A stretch of DNA of 42,648 nucleotides from an uncultured Flavobacteriaceae bacterium (GCA_937136455.1 CAKZOO010000036.1:1-42648); one strand, 5' to 3'. Counted from the first letter of the stretch, positions 31,166-41,475 are shown. The notes: generated by a model not told the origin, from the sequence alone. Numbers and translations are program-made.

Positions 31166-31612
31166 TTAATGTTCAATCACATGAGTATCTCGAACACTAC
31201 TAAAAGTTAAATTCAATAATTTCCATTGATCTGATTTCTTTTGAAAGATTTCAGTTACGGTAAATTCCGTAGTTACATCATTTCCACGAACATGAGCTAC
31301 AAGGGTAATACGACTCCAAATAATAGCAGTATCTCCATGAATTTCCACATCAGTATCATGAATAATGGCGTTTTTATACCAAATACTTCCTGATTCTATT
31401 ATTTCTAACTCCCGATCTTTTTTCCAGGAACCACTCATGTGTACAAATTTTGATTCATCATCGAATAGATTACCAAGATTTGTAACATCCTTATTTGCCA
31501 TCCATTCCCACTTGGTTTTTGATAAATCGACAATTTCTTGTTTGACATCTTGTGATAATGCAGTATGAATACCTGTAAAAATAACTATTAGCCCTAGAAT
31601 GAATTTTTTCAT
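31166..31612 (-). CDS. Secreted NTF2-like (SnoaL/DUF4440-type) protein
   Basis: The 148-aa protein has a signal peptide (MKKFILGLIVIFTGIHTALSQ). One NTF2-like cone-shaped domain follows: WEWMANKDVTNLGNLFDDESKFVHMSGSWKK, VEIHGDTAIIWSRITL and TVTEIFQKKSDQWKLLNLTFS. This fold binds small hydrophobic ligands or catalyses simple isomerisations and dehydrations. As the last gene of the operon with cupin, flavodoxin and IorAB-2, and exported like them, it may bind or convert the substrate or product in the periplasm. No catalytic dyad can be assigned with certainty. Confidence 0.75.
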   Translation of the reverse strand: MKKFILGLIVIFTGIHTALSQDVKQEIVDLSKTKWEWMANKDVTNLGNLFDDESKFVHMSGSWKKDRELEIIESGSIWYKNAIIHDTDVEIHGDTAIIWSRITLVAHVRGNDVTTEFTVTEIFQKKSDQWKLLNLTFSSVRDTHVIEH

Positions 31613-31624
31613 TTTAATATAGAT

Positions 31625-33862
31625 TTATTCTTTAATAATTGGATGATCGTAACTTCTCTTTCCAGTGGCTTTGTACATCGCATTGGCTACAGCGGCAAAA
31701 GCAGGGGGGAAGAACGGTTCTCCGAGACCTGTTGGATCAATGTTGTTTTCTACAAAATGTACATCGATATTTTTTGGGGCCTCTTGTTGACGAATCATTC
31801 GATAGTTGTTAAAATTGTTTTTTGAAGGCTTACCATTATCAAAGGTAAGCTCACCAAATAAAGCATTGCCAATACCATCTATAATTCCACCTTCACCCAT
31901 ATTTTTAGCAGCGTCAGGATTCACAACAATTCCACAATCGGCAGCCGCAGTTACATTTGCAATTCTATTGGTGCCGTTTGTAGTATCGATATCTACTACT
32001 TCGGCTACATAAGAGTTATGGCAAAAATAAGCTGAAACTCCACGAGCCGTTTTAATGGAAGGATCTCCCCACTTGGATTTTTCTTTCACAAGTTCTATGA
32101 CTCCTGCATAGCGCTTCGCATCGTAATCATTGCGTTCGCCTACTGGATTTTCTTGTGCTCTTTTTAAAAGCTCTAATCTAAAATCAATAGGATCTTTACC
32201 CATCAATTCAGCTAATTCATCCAAGAAGGATTGTTCTGCAGCAGCGTTGAAATTGGATCGAGGTGCTCTAAATGCTCCTATTGAAATATTGGATGGAATT
32301 TGAAATCCTTCTGCTAAGTAATTATCGATTGCCCCTGCAGGGAATCGATTCGCGTGAATTGGATTTTCAGGAACTCCTCCTCCGATTATGTGTAAACCAA
32401 TTAGGTTTTTATCCTTGTCTAATGCAGCCCTATACGTTGCAGTATAGGTAGGTCTGTAGATACCGCTTGTGATATCGTCTTCACGAGAGTAAACTAATTT
32501 TACAGGAGCTTGTACTTTTTGTGAAATCAATCCTGCTTCCACCAAATAATGGCTATAGGCTCTTTTTCCAAATCCACCACCCATACGGGCTAAATTAATT
32601 TGAATTTTATCTCTTGAAATTCCTAAGCTGTTTTCTAGGGTTCCCATGATTAACTCAGGAGCCTGAGCTGGGCCATAAATTACTGCTGAATCACTTTTTA
32701 CATCAGCAAAGCAGTTGATAGGCTCCATGGTGTTATGCGATAAATAGGGTGCATTGTAAGTTCTTTCCAATATAGTAGCCGCCTCCTTAAATGCTTTTTC
32801 AGGATTTCCATCTCTGCGCATTTGTTGGACAGGATTTTTGCTTAGTTCTTCCATTTTAGCTCTGTGATCTTTGGTGCTTTCCAAACCTGATGGAATAGTA
32901 ATATCCATGGTTCTACCACCCCATCCTGCCATTTTATAGCTAGATGCAGGCATTTCTTCCCACTGAACTTGTAATGCTTTCTTTGCTTGCATCACCTCCC
33001 AAGTAGAGTTACCAACAATGGCTACTTTCTTTGTAAATGAGGTTGTGTCAAAGAAATTTCGTGCATAATCCTCTTTGAAAACATTTATTTCAAAAACATC
33101 GACAATTCCAGGCATTTGAATCACTGAAGATTTGTCGAATGATTTTAATTGCATCCCAAAAGCAGGGGGGTGTATAATCATTGAGGTTAACATTCCTTCT
33201 ACATAGTGATCCATCGCAAATAGTGGTTTTCCACTAGTAATGGAGTCGTTATCTACATTGGATTTTGATTGCCCAATAATTTTAAAGTCTTTAGATTCTT
33301 TGAGTTTCACTTCTTTGGGTACTTCTAAAGTGGAAGCTAAAGAAGCCATTTCTCCATAACCCGCTTTTTTACCTGAAGCTTCATGAAAAATAATTCCGTC
33401 TGCAGTAGTTATCTCACCAGCATCTACATTCCACGATTGAGCAGCGGCATTCACTAACATCATTCGAGCCGTTGCTCCTGCTGTTCTAAGTGGCGTCCAA
33501 GCATTTCTAATACCCTGACTACCTCCTGTAAATTGACGATTAAATTTGATAGGATTAAAGTTTCCTTGCTCCACAATTACTTGTTTCCAATCGATGTCTA
33601 ATTCTTCTGCAATTAACATAGGAAAGGAGGTCTTTACGTTTTGACCAAATTCAGGGTTGGGTGCAAATAAAGTGGTAACTCCGTTCTCACCAATTTTAAC
33701 ATAGCTATTTAATTCAAACCATTCTTTAGGCATTTGTAAGGCTTCTTCTGCAGTGAATTTACATCCTGCTAACCAGCTAAAGCTCAACATCATTCCTCCT
33801 GTAGCTAATGAAGATACTTGAAGGAACGAACGTCTATCCATATTGTTATCTGACTTTTTCAT
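31625..33862 (-). CDS. Tat-exported molybdopterin-binding subunit of xanthine dehydrogenase/IorB family, copy 2
   Basis: The 745-aa paralogue of copies 1 and 3 has the Tat motif MDRRSFLQVSS, then a hydrophobic segment and lipobox-like LAGC. Mo-site motifs are intact: GGFGKRAYS, FRAPRSNFNAAAEQSF and the catalytic Glu of GLGEP (E715). Its own 2Fe-2S partner precedes it by 9 bp. The start at 33862 puts 12 residues before the RR motif. Sequence differences from copy 1 concentrate in the first third, and its C-terminal half is closer to copy 3. It belongs to the operon driven from promoter B. The substrate may differ from that of copy 1, but this cannot be read from sequence. Confidence 0.92.
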   Translation of the reverse strand: MKKSDNNMDRRSFLQVSSLATGGMMLSFSWLAGCKFTAEEALQMPKEWFELNSYVKIGENGVTTLFAPNPEFGQNVKTSFPMLIAEELDIDWKQVIVEQGNFNPIKFNRQFTGGSQGIRNAWTPLRTAGATARMMLVNAAAQSWNVDAGEITTADGIIFHEASGKKAGYGEMASLASTLEVPKEVKLKESKDFKIIGQSKSNVDNDSITSGKPLFAMDHYVEGMLTSMIIHPPAFGMQLKSFDKSSVIQMPGIVDVFEINVFKEDYARNFFDTTSFTKKVAIVGNSTWEVMQAKKALQVQWEEMPASSYKMAGWGGRTMDITIPSGLESTKDHRAKMEELSKNPVQQMRRDGNPEKAFKEAATILERTYNAPYLSHNTMEPINCFADVKSDSAVIYGPAQAPELIMGTLENSLGISRDKIQINLARMGGGFGKRAYSHYLVEAGLISQKVQAPVKLVYSREDDITSGIYRPTYTATYRAALDKDKNLIGLHIIGGGVPENPIHANRFPAGAIDNYLAEGFQIPSNISIGAFRAPRSNFNAAAEQSFLDELAELMGKDPIDFRLELLKRAQENPVGERNDYDAKRYAGVIELVKEKSKWGDPSIKTARGVSAYFCHNSYVAEVVDIDTTNGTNRIANVTAAADCGIVVNPDAAKNMGEGGIIDGIGNALFGELTFDNGKPSKNNFNNYRMIRQQEAPKNIDVHFVENNIDPTGLGEPFFPPAFAAVANAMYKATGKRSYDHPIIKE

Positions 33863-33871
33863 AGGAATATT

Positions 33872-34330
33872 TTAAGAGTTTTGAGCGGCTGTTTTAATAG
33901 CCTTTTTTATTCTTGTATAGGTTCCACAACGACAAATATTTCCGTTCATAACCGATTCAATATCCTCATCAGATGGATTAGGGTTCGATTTTAATAAGGC
34001 AGCAGCTTGCATAATTTGCCCAGATTGACAATAGCCACATTGAGCAACATCTTCTTTTTTCCAAGCTTCTTGCACAGGGTGATCTCCATGTTCTGAAAGA
34101 CCCTCTATCGTAGTGATTTTTTGATTTCCAACTGATGAAACAGGAAATTGACAAGAGCGAACTGCTATGTCACCAACATGAATGGTACAAGAACCACACT
34201 GGGCTATACCGCATCCGTATTTAGTTCCTACCAATTGTAGATGATCTCTTAAAACCCAAAGTAAAGGAGTAGAAGAATCAACTTCTACCGTTTGTGTTTT
34301 TCCATTAACACTTATTGAATAGCTTGCCAT
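33872..34330 (-). CDS. 2Fe-2S subunit of IorA/xanthine dehydrogenase family, copy 2
   Basis: The 152-aa protein keeps all eight cluster ligands at the same positions as copy 1: C40, C45, C48, C60 and C98, C101, C133, C135. It has no signal peptide, so export would depend on the Tat-tagged large subunit encoded 9 bp downstream. It is preceded by an 86-bp gap after the flavodoxin gene, without an AraC-type site, so it is probably transcribed through from promoter B. Confidence 0.94.
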   Translation of the reverse strand: MASYSISVNGKTQTVEVDSSTPLLWVLRDHLQLVGTKYGCGIAQCGSCTIHVGDIAVRSCQFPVSSVGNQKITTIEGLSEHGDHPVQEAWKKEDVAQCGYCQSGQIMQAAALLKSNPNPSDEDIESVMNGNICRCGTYTRIKKAIKTAAQNS

Positions 34331-34416
34331 AGTATTTTATTTAGATAGTTTGTTGTTTATAATATAAAAAATATGACTCAAAAATCATCATAAAGTTTAA
34401 CTTGGATTATTGATTT

Positions 34417-35004
34417 TTAAGTATTTATGTTTATAATCCATTGTTGAACTTGTTTTTTCACTTCTAGTTCTCTCGTTCCTATAATGGTCAAAAATATTCC
34501 ATCTCGTTCACTACCTCCTTTAATTGTGAAGGCATCAAGGATGACACTATTGGGACATAATTCATTTATTGTTCTAATACAACTCCCGATACCATAACCA
34601 CCATTGGTATTAAAAGGAATGACTGTTTTACCTGACAAATCGTACTTGTTAAGAAAACTTTTCATCGGTGGAGGAAGTTGCATTCCCCATGTTGGAAATC
34701 CCACAAAAACAGTATCATATCTATTCATGTCAATAGCTATTTTTAAAGGAGGTAAATAACCTGTTTCATTTTCCTTTGCGACTTGACTTACAATTGATCG
34801 ATAGTCTTTTGGGTATGGTTTTTCCAGTTCCAGTGCAACTATGGTCCCGCCAACTTGATCGTGAATGAGCTCAGCTAACACTTTAGTGTTATTAGTTCTC
34901 GAAAGATAAACAATTAAAATTCTATTAGAATTCCATACAGTAGTTGACCCTTGAGCAAAGCAAAAAGTCGTTATCAAAAGTGTAATGAGAATTCTAAGTT
35001 TCAA
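34417..35004 (-). CDS. Exported flavodoxin-like protein
   Basis: The 195-aa protein has a signal peptide (MKLRILITLLITTFCFAQ). A flavodoxin domain follows, with phosphate-binding loop ILIVYLSRTNNTKVLAEL (about 29-46), FVGFPTWGMQLPPPMKSFL (aromatic Trp at the isoalloxazine site) and PFNTNGGYGIGSCI. FMN-binding proteins of this kind are usually cytosolic, so an exported one is notable. It is co-transcribed with a secreted cupin and the exported IorAB-2, and could be an electron acceptor or quinone reductase in the periplasm (inference). The gap to the cupin gene is 9 bp. Confidence 0.88.
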   Translation of the reverse strand: MKLRILITLLITTFCFAQGSTTVWNSNRILIVYLSRTNNTKVLAELIHDQVGGTIVALELEKPYPKDYRSIVSQVAKENETGYLPPLKIAIDMNRYDTVFVGFPTWGMQLPPPMKSFLNKYDLSGKTVIPFNTNGGYGIGSCIRTINELCPNSVILDAFTIKGGSERDGIFLTIIGTRELEVKKQVQQWIININT

Positions 35005-35013
35005 TGGTATACT

Positions 35014-35514
35014 TTATTGATTTCTTTGTTTAGCAGCTTCCAAATCGATACTATCGTAGTATTCTTTGGTTACTTTTTCTGTCCATGTAGTAGGAGTTGA
35101 TCCCCCGTAGATTGCAATATAAGAAACATCGCTATCTGAAGTAGAACTGTGCCAGTGCTCTGTTTCTTTATCACACTTCACAACATCTCCTTCTTTTAAA
35201 ACAATCACTTCTTTACCGCGTTCTTGATAATAAGCATTCCCATCAACGATGATTAGAACCTGACCACTTGAATGAGTATGCCAGTTAAGAGTAGAATTTG
35301 CTTTAAAAGTGGCAAGTGTAACTCCGAAATTTAAATCGGTTTCATTGCGACCTACCAATCCTTTTAGCCATGCACTTCCAATATAATGAGTGTTTGGTGC
35401 TTTTCTTTCAGGATCTAAATCTAGATTTTTATAGGAGGATACTTTATAATCGGCATTTTGAGCAAATAGGCTCATTGAAAACAAGGTAAAAATAAAGGTG
35501 TAAATTAATTTCAT
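35014..35514 (-). CDS. Secreted cupin-domain protein
   Basis: The 166-aa protein has a signal peptide (MKLIYTFIFTLFSMSLFAQ) and a single cupin barrel. Metal-ligand positions are visible in NWHTHSSGQVLIIVDG (two His plus Gln in place of the usual Glu) and in TEHWHSSTSDSDVSYIAI (third His). Such cupins, related to quercetin dioxygenase and to cupin hydroxynitrile lyases, often sit with AraC regulators, aldo/keto reductases and flavodoxins in Bacteroidota. The reaction is unknown. It is the first gene of the operon driven from promoter B. Confidence 0.85.
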   Translation of the reverse strand: MKLIYTFIFTLFSMSLFAQNADYKVSSYKNLDLDPERKAPNTHYIGSAWLKGLVGRNETDLNFGVTLATFKANSTLNWHTHSSGQVLIIVDGNAYYQERGKEVIVLKEGDVVKCDKETEHWHSSTSDSDVSYIAIYGGSTPTTWTEKVTKEYYDSIDLEAAKQRNQ

Positions 35515-35538
35515 GAGAACATATTTAATAGATTATTG

Positions 35539-36462
<924 letters not shown>

Positions 36463-36502
36463 TTATTGATAAGTCTTAATTAGCTTTACGCTAAGTATTT
36501 GA

Positions 36503-36568
36503 CAAAATTATAGCACCTATATAGGTGAAAAAGTATCAATGTTACGGATTTAACTACCACTATTACGG
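36503..36568. promoter_or_regulatory. AraC-regulated divergent promoter region C (aldo/keto reductase and esterase-araC operons)
   Basis: The half-sites TATCAATGTTACGG (36534-36547) and TACCACTATTACGG (36555-36568) start 21 bp apart. On the minus strand TAATTTTG (plus 36503-36510), an exact -7 match, lies 24 bp from the operator edge, the same geometry as A and B. Unlike A and B, the gap between the -7 element and the operator contains a perfect 14-bp palindrome, CACCTATATAGGTG (36514-36527), perhaps a second operator. Confidence 0.75.
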
Positions 36569-36597
36569 ATGTGTTATTAAGAAGGTAACTGCTTGAT

Positions 36598-36605
36598 TAT
36601 ATTTG
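36598..36605 (+). promoter_or_regulatory. Candidate -7 element of the esterase-araC operon
   Basis: TATATTTG is an exact TAnnTTTG match on the plus strand, 26 bp before the esterase start and 29 bp beyond the operator of promoter C. The AraC protein may thus act in both directions. Confidence 0.5.
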
Positions 36606-36631
36606 AGTAATAATTTTATATTTCTATAAAA

Positions 36632-38245
36632 ATGAAAAACATATTGGTATTATTCGCAGCTGTTATTGGCTTAAACTTACAAGCTCAAACTACAGAAAAC
36701 TCACTTCTAATTAAAACAGAAAACGGACTATTAAAAGGGGCAAGTGAAAATGGTGTCGACACGTTTAAAGGAATTCCTTTTGCTTTGCCTCCTGTTGGCG
36801 AACTTCGATGGAGAGCTCCTCAGCCAGCTCAAGATTGGGAAGGAGTTCGCGATGCTTTAGAATTTGGGCCCAATTGTGCACAAAATGGATGGGGGAATAA
36901 CGGTGGTATTGCTGCAGGTTCTTCCGAAGACTGTTTGTATTTAAACGTATGGAGACCTGAAGGTTTGGCTCAAGGAGACAAAGCTGCAGTGATGGTATGG
37001 ATTCATGGAGGGGGGTTTGTTTTTGGATCAGGATCTTCTCAAGATACTGATGGTGGAGCCTTTGCAAAACAAGGAGTCATATTAGTGACAGTTAATTACC
37101 GTTTGGCTCGATTCGGATTTTTTGCCTTCCCAGCCTTATCTAGAGAACATCCAGAAGAACCTAAAGGTAATTATGCGTATATGGATCAGATCGCTGCTTT
37201 AAAATGGATTAAAAACAATATTGTAGCATTCGGAGGGGATCCCAATAATGTAACCATTTTTGGAGAATCCGCAGGGGGTGTTTCAGTACAATCCCTACTG
37301 ACGATTCCTTCTGCCAATGGATTATTTCAAAAGGCTATAGTTGAATCAGGAGGAGGACGTGACGGTGTTTTAACAGCAAGACCTTTAAAAGAAGATAACT
37401 CAGATCGATTTTATCCGGTTTCAGCAGAAACTGCAGGTATCAATTTTGCACGTAAACACGGAATTAATGGTACCGATGCAGCAGCATTAGCACAGTTAAG
37501 AGCCCTTCCAGTAGAACAAATAGTCGATGGAGGAGCCCAACAAGACAGTAAGGGATCACTCACCTATTCTGGTGTTATTTTTGATGGCAAGCTCGTTGTA
37601 GAAACTGCAGAAAGTGCCTATAACAACGGAAACCAAAACGATGCTGATGTGATGATTGGATCGAATAGTGCCGAAGTTCAAGCATTAAATTTAAATGCTG
37701 AAAATAAGGAGGAACTCTTTAGAAAATTTGGAAGTTTAGCAGAGGAAGCAAAAAAAGTGTTTGATCCAACAGGAGAAGCTCCCTTAGCTGAAATCTTAAC
37801 GAAAGTAAACACCGATAACGTATGGGCAGAACCTGCTCGCTTTACCGCCTCAGCAGTTACTAAAGGAGGTAAAAACGCCTATGTTTATATGTTCTCTTAT
37901 GTGACGGAGTCTATGAAAGAAAGAGCAGTATATGGAGCACCTCACGCCTCTGAAATTCCTTATGCATTTGGAAATTTAAATGCTCGTTGGGGAGTGCAAC
38001 AAACAACAGATGAAGATGTTCAAATGAGTAAGCTTGTGAATACCTATTGGGCAAACTTTGCTAAAACAGGAAGTCCAAATAGTGAAGGATTACCCAATTG
38101 GCCTTTATACGATGATCAAAACGAAGGTATGATTGAATTTCAAGCAGATGGAACTGCTGTTGGAAAACCAAATCCCAAAAAAGATCGATTGGATTTAATC
38201 CAAAAGGCCGTAACTTTAAAAGAATTAAAAGTAAATGGAATTTAA
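36632..38245 (+). CDS. Secreted type-B carboxylesterase
   Basis: The 537-aa alpha/beta-hydrolase of normal size has a signal peptide (MKNILVLFAAVIGLNLQAQ). The oxyanion-hole motif is IHGGGFVFGSG and nucleophile S213 is in FGESAGG. An acidic residue and the catalytic His (YGAPHASEIPYAFG) complete the triad. EDCLYLNVWRP is the family signature. It hydrolyses esters of small alcohols or acids in the periplasm or outside. It is the first gene of the plus-strand operon with araC (27-bp gap) and IorB copy 3 (13-bp gap). Its product could be the alcohol or aldehyde substrate, or the inducer, for the rest of the cluster (inference). Confidence 0.93.
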   Translation: MKNILVLFAAVIGLNLQAQTTENSLLIKTENGLLKGASENGVDTFKGIPFALPPVGELRWRAPQPAQDWEGVRDALEFGPNCAQNGWGNNGGIAAGSSEDCLYLNVWRPEGLAQGDKAAVMVWIHGGGFVFGSGSSQDTDGGAFAKQGVILVTVNYRLARFGFFAFPALSREHPEEPKGNYAYMDQIAALKWIKNNIVAFGGDPNNVTIFGESAGGVSVQSLLTIPSANGLFQKAIVESGGGRDGVLTARPLKEDNSDRFYPVSAETAGINFARKHGINGTDAAALAQLRALPVEQIVDGGAQQDSKGSLTYSGVIFDGKLVVETAESAYNNGNQNDADVMIGSNSAEVQALNLNAENKEELFRKFGSLAEEAKKVFDPTGEAPLAEILTKVNTDNVWAEPARFTASAVTKGGKNAYVYMFSYVTESMKERAVYGAPHASEIPYAFGNLNARWGVQQTTDEDVQMSKLVNTYWANFAKTGSPNSEGLPNWPLYDDQNEGMIEFQADGTAVGKPNPKKDRLDLIQKAVTLKELKVNGI

Positions 38246-38272
38246 TTTTCAGCCTTATACTTAGAGATTATT

Positions 38273-39175
38273 ATGGAAACAATTCATTACAAAACGGTTC
38301 AAGATTATAACGATTTAAAGGGGGTGGAAACCGTTCATCCATTAATATCAATAATCAATTTCAAAAGTCTTGAACCTAAAGTCATTGATGCAAAAAATTA
38401 CAAAACAGATGTCTATTTAATCTTTTTAAAAGAGACCAATTGCGCAGAGATCATCTATGGTAGAAATACGTATGACTATCAAGAAGGAACTCTAGTGTAT
38501 TTCGAACCTGGACAAGAGTTCGGATTGGAATACAGAGGTGTCGGACCTGTTACTGCAAGTGGTTGGGGACTCATTTTTGACAAGGAATTGTTGGAGGGAT
38601 CTCATTTAAAGCAGAAAATAAAAGATTTTCACTTTTTCTCCTATGCAATATCGGAATCGCTTCATATTTCAAATAAAGAGCGCTCTTTGGTAATTGATCT
38701 TTTTGAAAAATTCAACGAAGAATTAAACCATCCAATCGATAAAACTTCTAGAGAATTGTTATTAAATTATCTTGAAATGTTGCTCAATTATTCAAAGCGT
38801 TTTTACGATAGACAATTTAATACTAGAGAACACACCTTAACCAATCTTTCTGAAAAGTTAAATAATTTATTGATTGAATATTATGTCGATCAAAAACACT
38901 TGAGGTTTGGCCCTCCAAATGTATCCTATTGCGCCGAAGCTTTTAATCTATCTGCTAATTACTTTGGAGATTTGGTAAAACAACAGCTAGGTATTTCTGC
39001 TCAAGGATATATTCAAGATTTTCTTTTAGATAAGGCTAAAACACTATTTCATACGGAACAAGACTCCATCAAGGAAGTGTCGTACGCCTTAGGTTTTGAG
39101 TATCCGAATCACTTTTCAAGATTTTTTAAAGAAAAAACAGGAATGACTCCTTCTGTATGGAAAGATTTGAATTAA
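38273..39175 (+). CDS. AraC-family transcriptional regulator, probable controller of the whole cluster
   Basis: The 300-aa protein has an N-terminal cupin-like sensing domain (about 20-165, with YQEGTLVYFEPGQEFGLEY). The C-terminal half has two helix-turn-helix motifs (about 200-298): LSANYFGDLVKQQLG and IKEVSYALGFEYPNHFSRFFKEKTGMTPSVW. AraC proteins bind direct repeats, classically 21 bp centre to centre as at the E. coli araI site. Three such double sites with 21-bp spacing precede the local operons. It is embedded in one of these operons, so it probably also regulates itself. The inducer is unknown; position suggests an aldehyde, ester or heterocycle. Confidence 0.93.
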   Translation: METIHYKTVQDYNDLKGVETVHPLISIINFKSLEPKVIDAKNYKTDVYLIFLKETNCAEIIYGRNTYDYQEGTLVYFEPGQEFGLEYRGVGPVTASGWGLIFDKELLEGSHLKQKIKDFHFFSYAISESLHISNKERSLVIDLFEKFNEELNHPIDKTSRELLLNYLEMLLNYSKRFYDRQFNTREHTLTNLSEKLNNLLIEYYVDQKHLRFGPPNVSYCAEAFNLSANYFGDLVKQQLGISAQGYIQDFLLDKAKTLFHTEQDSIKEVSYALGFEYPNHFSRFFKEKTGMTPSVWKDLN

Positions 39176-39188
39176 AACGAATACATTC

Positions 39189-41438
39189 ATGGCATTGACA
39201 AATACAAAAATTGGAAGAAGAGCATTTATAAAGAATACTAGCCTTGCTAGTGGTGGTCTTATCTTGGGATTTAGCATATTAAATGCCTGTAAATCTAAAG
39301 AAGGTATAGAATTAGGAGCTCAAGAACTACCTGATGAATGGTTTAAAATCAATAGTTATTTAAAAATTGGAGAAAATGGTTTAGTGACCATTATGTCTCC
39401 AAATCCTGAGGCAGGACAGAATGTAAAAACCTCCATGCCTATGATCATTGCAGATGAACTCGATGTAGATTGGAACAGGGTAATCGTTGAGCAGGCTTCA
39501 CTGGATACCGATGCTTATAGTTTTCAATTTATAGGGGGAAGTAATGCCATTCGAAGAGGTTGGCCTGGACTTCGTTTAGCAGGTGCAACAGCACGACTCA
39601 TGTTAAAAGAAGCGGCTGCAGAACTTTGGAATGTTTCTGTAGGTGAAATTACAACCAAAGCGGGTTATTTATATCACGATTTAACCAGTCAAAAAATAGG
39701 TTATGGAGAAGTGGCAGTACTTGCCGCACAAAGAGCTGTTCCCGAAAAGGTAGAATTAAAAGAGGTAAAAGATTTTAGCATTATTGGGCATTCAAAGAAA
39801 AATGTTGAAGCTCAAAATATTGTTACTGGCAAACCATTATTTGGAATTGACACCTACAAGGAGGGGATGTTTACGGCGATGATTATTCATCCTCCAGCAT
39901 TTGGATTAAAAATAAAATCCTTTGATGCATCAAAAGCACTATCGATGCCCGGCATTATTGATGTCTTTAAAATTAAAGTCTTTAAGGAGGGTTTCGAAAA
40001 GAAATTTTTTGACACCATGACTTTTAATGAAGTGGTGGCTGTGGTTGGTAACTCTACTTGGGAGGTGATGCAAGCTAAGAAATTAATAAGCTTGGAATGT
40101 GAACCCATTGAAAGTTCAACTGAGACTAGAGATCGCTTTGGAATGAAGTGGCAACAACACACACCTTCAGGATTAGAAAGCACTCAAGATCATTATAAGC
40201 AAATGGAAGCAATGCTTTCAAAAAAGACTAGCGTACTCAGAAGAGATGGAGATCCTGAAAAAGCTTTCGCAATAGCAACTAAAGTAATTGAACGCACTTA
40301 TAGCGCTCCTTTCTTGGCTCATAATTGCATGGAACCCATGAACTTTTTTGCAGATGTTCGAGATGGTAAAGTGACACTAATAGGTCCACTTCAAAAACCA
40401 GAATACACTGAACAGACCTTATCAGAGCGCTTAGGTATGCCCATTGAGAACATCGATATTCAAATGTCTAGAATTGGAGGTGGATATGGGCGTAGATCTT
40501 ATGCACATTGGCTTGTGGAAGCTGCGTTAATATCAAAGGAAGTTAAAGCTCCTGTTAAATTGGTCTATACCCGTGAAGATGATATGACAGACGGAATATA
40601 TCGTCCTTCGTATCAGATTCATTATAAAGCAGGATTGGATGCCAATAATAATCTAATAGCTTTTCATTTGAATGCTGGAGGGATGGTTGAAAGCCCCATT
40701 GCAGAAAATCGTTTTCCAGCTGGTGCTGTGGATAATTATATTGCGGAGTCATGGTCAATCGATTCTAATATCACCGTTGGTTCTTATCGGGCACCACGTT
40801 CTAATTTTATGGCCAGTGCAGAACAGTCCTTTTTAGACGAAGTGGCTGAATTAGCTAAAAAAGATCCCATTGAATTCAGATTAGAACTATTGAAAAAGGC
40901 TATGGATAATCCTGTTGGAGAACGTAATGAATACGATCCAAAGCGTTATGCTGGGGTTTTAGAACTCGTAAAAGAAAAGTCTGACTGGGGCAAAGAAAAC
41001 CAACCCAAAAACAGAGGAGTATCTGCATATTTTTGTCATAATTCCTATGTGGCAGAGGTTCTTGATTTAGAGATGGAGCAGGGAAAACCTATTGTTAAGA
41101 AAGTTACTTGTACGGTCGATTGTGGGATTGTAATAAATCCAGATGCAGCAAAAAACATGGCCGAAGGAGGAATTGTAGATGGAGTTGGAAATGCTTTTTA
41201 CGGTGAATTAACATTCAATAACGGAGTTCCTAGTAAAAACAATTTCCACAATTATCGAATGATTCGAATGAGCGAAGCTCCAAAAGAAATCGAAGTTCAT
41301 TTTGTAAAAAACAACATTGACCCATCAGGATTAGGAGAACCTACTTTCCCACCTACCTTTGCAGCTGTAGCAAACGCTTTATACAGAGCTACAGGTAAGA
41401 GATATTATAAACAGCCTTATTTGAGTTCAATATCCTAA
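39189..41438 (+). CDS. Tat-exported molybdopterin-binding subunit of xanthine dehydrogenase/IorB family, copy 3 (no 2Fe-2S partner gene)
   Basis: The 749-aa third paralogue has the Tat motif IGRRAFIKN and a lipobox-like LNAC at about 31-34. Mo-site motifs are intact: GGYGRRSYA, YRAPRSNFMASAEQSF and catalytic Glu of GLGEP (E717). No 2Fe-2S gene lies beside it, so it must borrow a subunit from copy 1 or 2 or transfer electrons differently. By eye, its first about 240 residues track copy 1 (IIGHSKKNV, IVTGKPLFG, DTYKEGM). From about 250 on it tracks copy 2 (GNSTWEVMQAKK, VPSKNNF, NNIDP), which suggests a mosaic origin. It is the last gene of the esterase-araC operon. Confidence 0.9.
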   Translation: MALTNTKIGRRAFIKNTSLASGGLILGFSILNACKSKEGIELGAQELPDEWFKINSYLKIGENGLVTIMSPNPEAGQNVKTSMPMIIADELDVDWNRVIVEQASLDTDAYSFQFIGGSNAIRRGWPGLRLAGATARLMLKEAAAELWNVSVGEITTKAGYLYHDLTSQKIGYGEVAVLAAQRAVPEKVELKEVKDFSIIGHSKKNVEAQNIVTGKPLFGIDTYKEGMFTAMIIHPPAFGLKIKSFDASKALSMPGIIDVFKIKVFKEGFEKKFFDTMTFNEVVAVVGNSTWEVMQAKKLISLECEPIESSTETRDRFGMKWQQHTPSGLESTQDHYKQMEAMLSKKTSVLRRDGDPEKAFAIATKVIERTYSAPFLAHNCMEPMNFFADVRDGKVTLIGPLQKPEYTEQTLSERLGMPIENIDIQMSRIGGGYGRRSYAHWLVEAALISKEVKAPVKLVYTREDDMTDGIYRPSYQIHYKAGLDANNNLIAFHLNAGGMVESPIAENRFPAGAVDNYIAESWSIDSNITVGSYRAPRSNFMASAEQSFLDEVAELAKKDPIEFRLELLKKAMDNPVGERNEYDPKRYAGVLELVKEKSDWGKENQPKNRGVSAYFCHNSYVAEVLDLEMEQGKPIVKKVTCTVDCGIVINPDAAKNMAEGGIVDGVGNAFYGELTFNNGVPSKNNFHNYRMIRMSEAPKEIEVHFVKNNIDPSGLGEPTFPPTFAAVANALYRATGKRYYKQPYLSSIS

Positions 41439-41475
41439 CTAAAAAGAAATTATCCTTTTTAGCTCCTCTAAAAAA

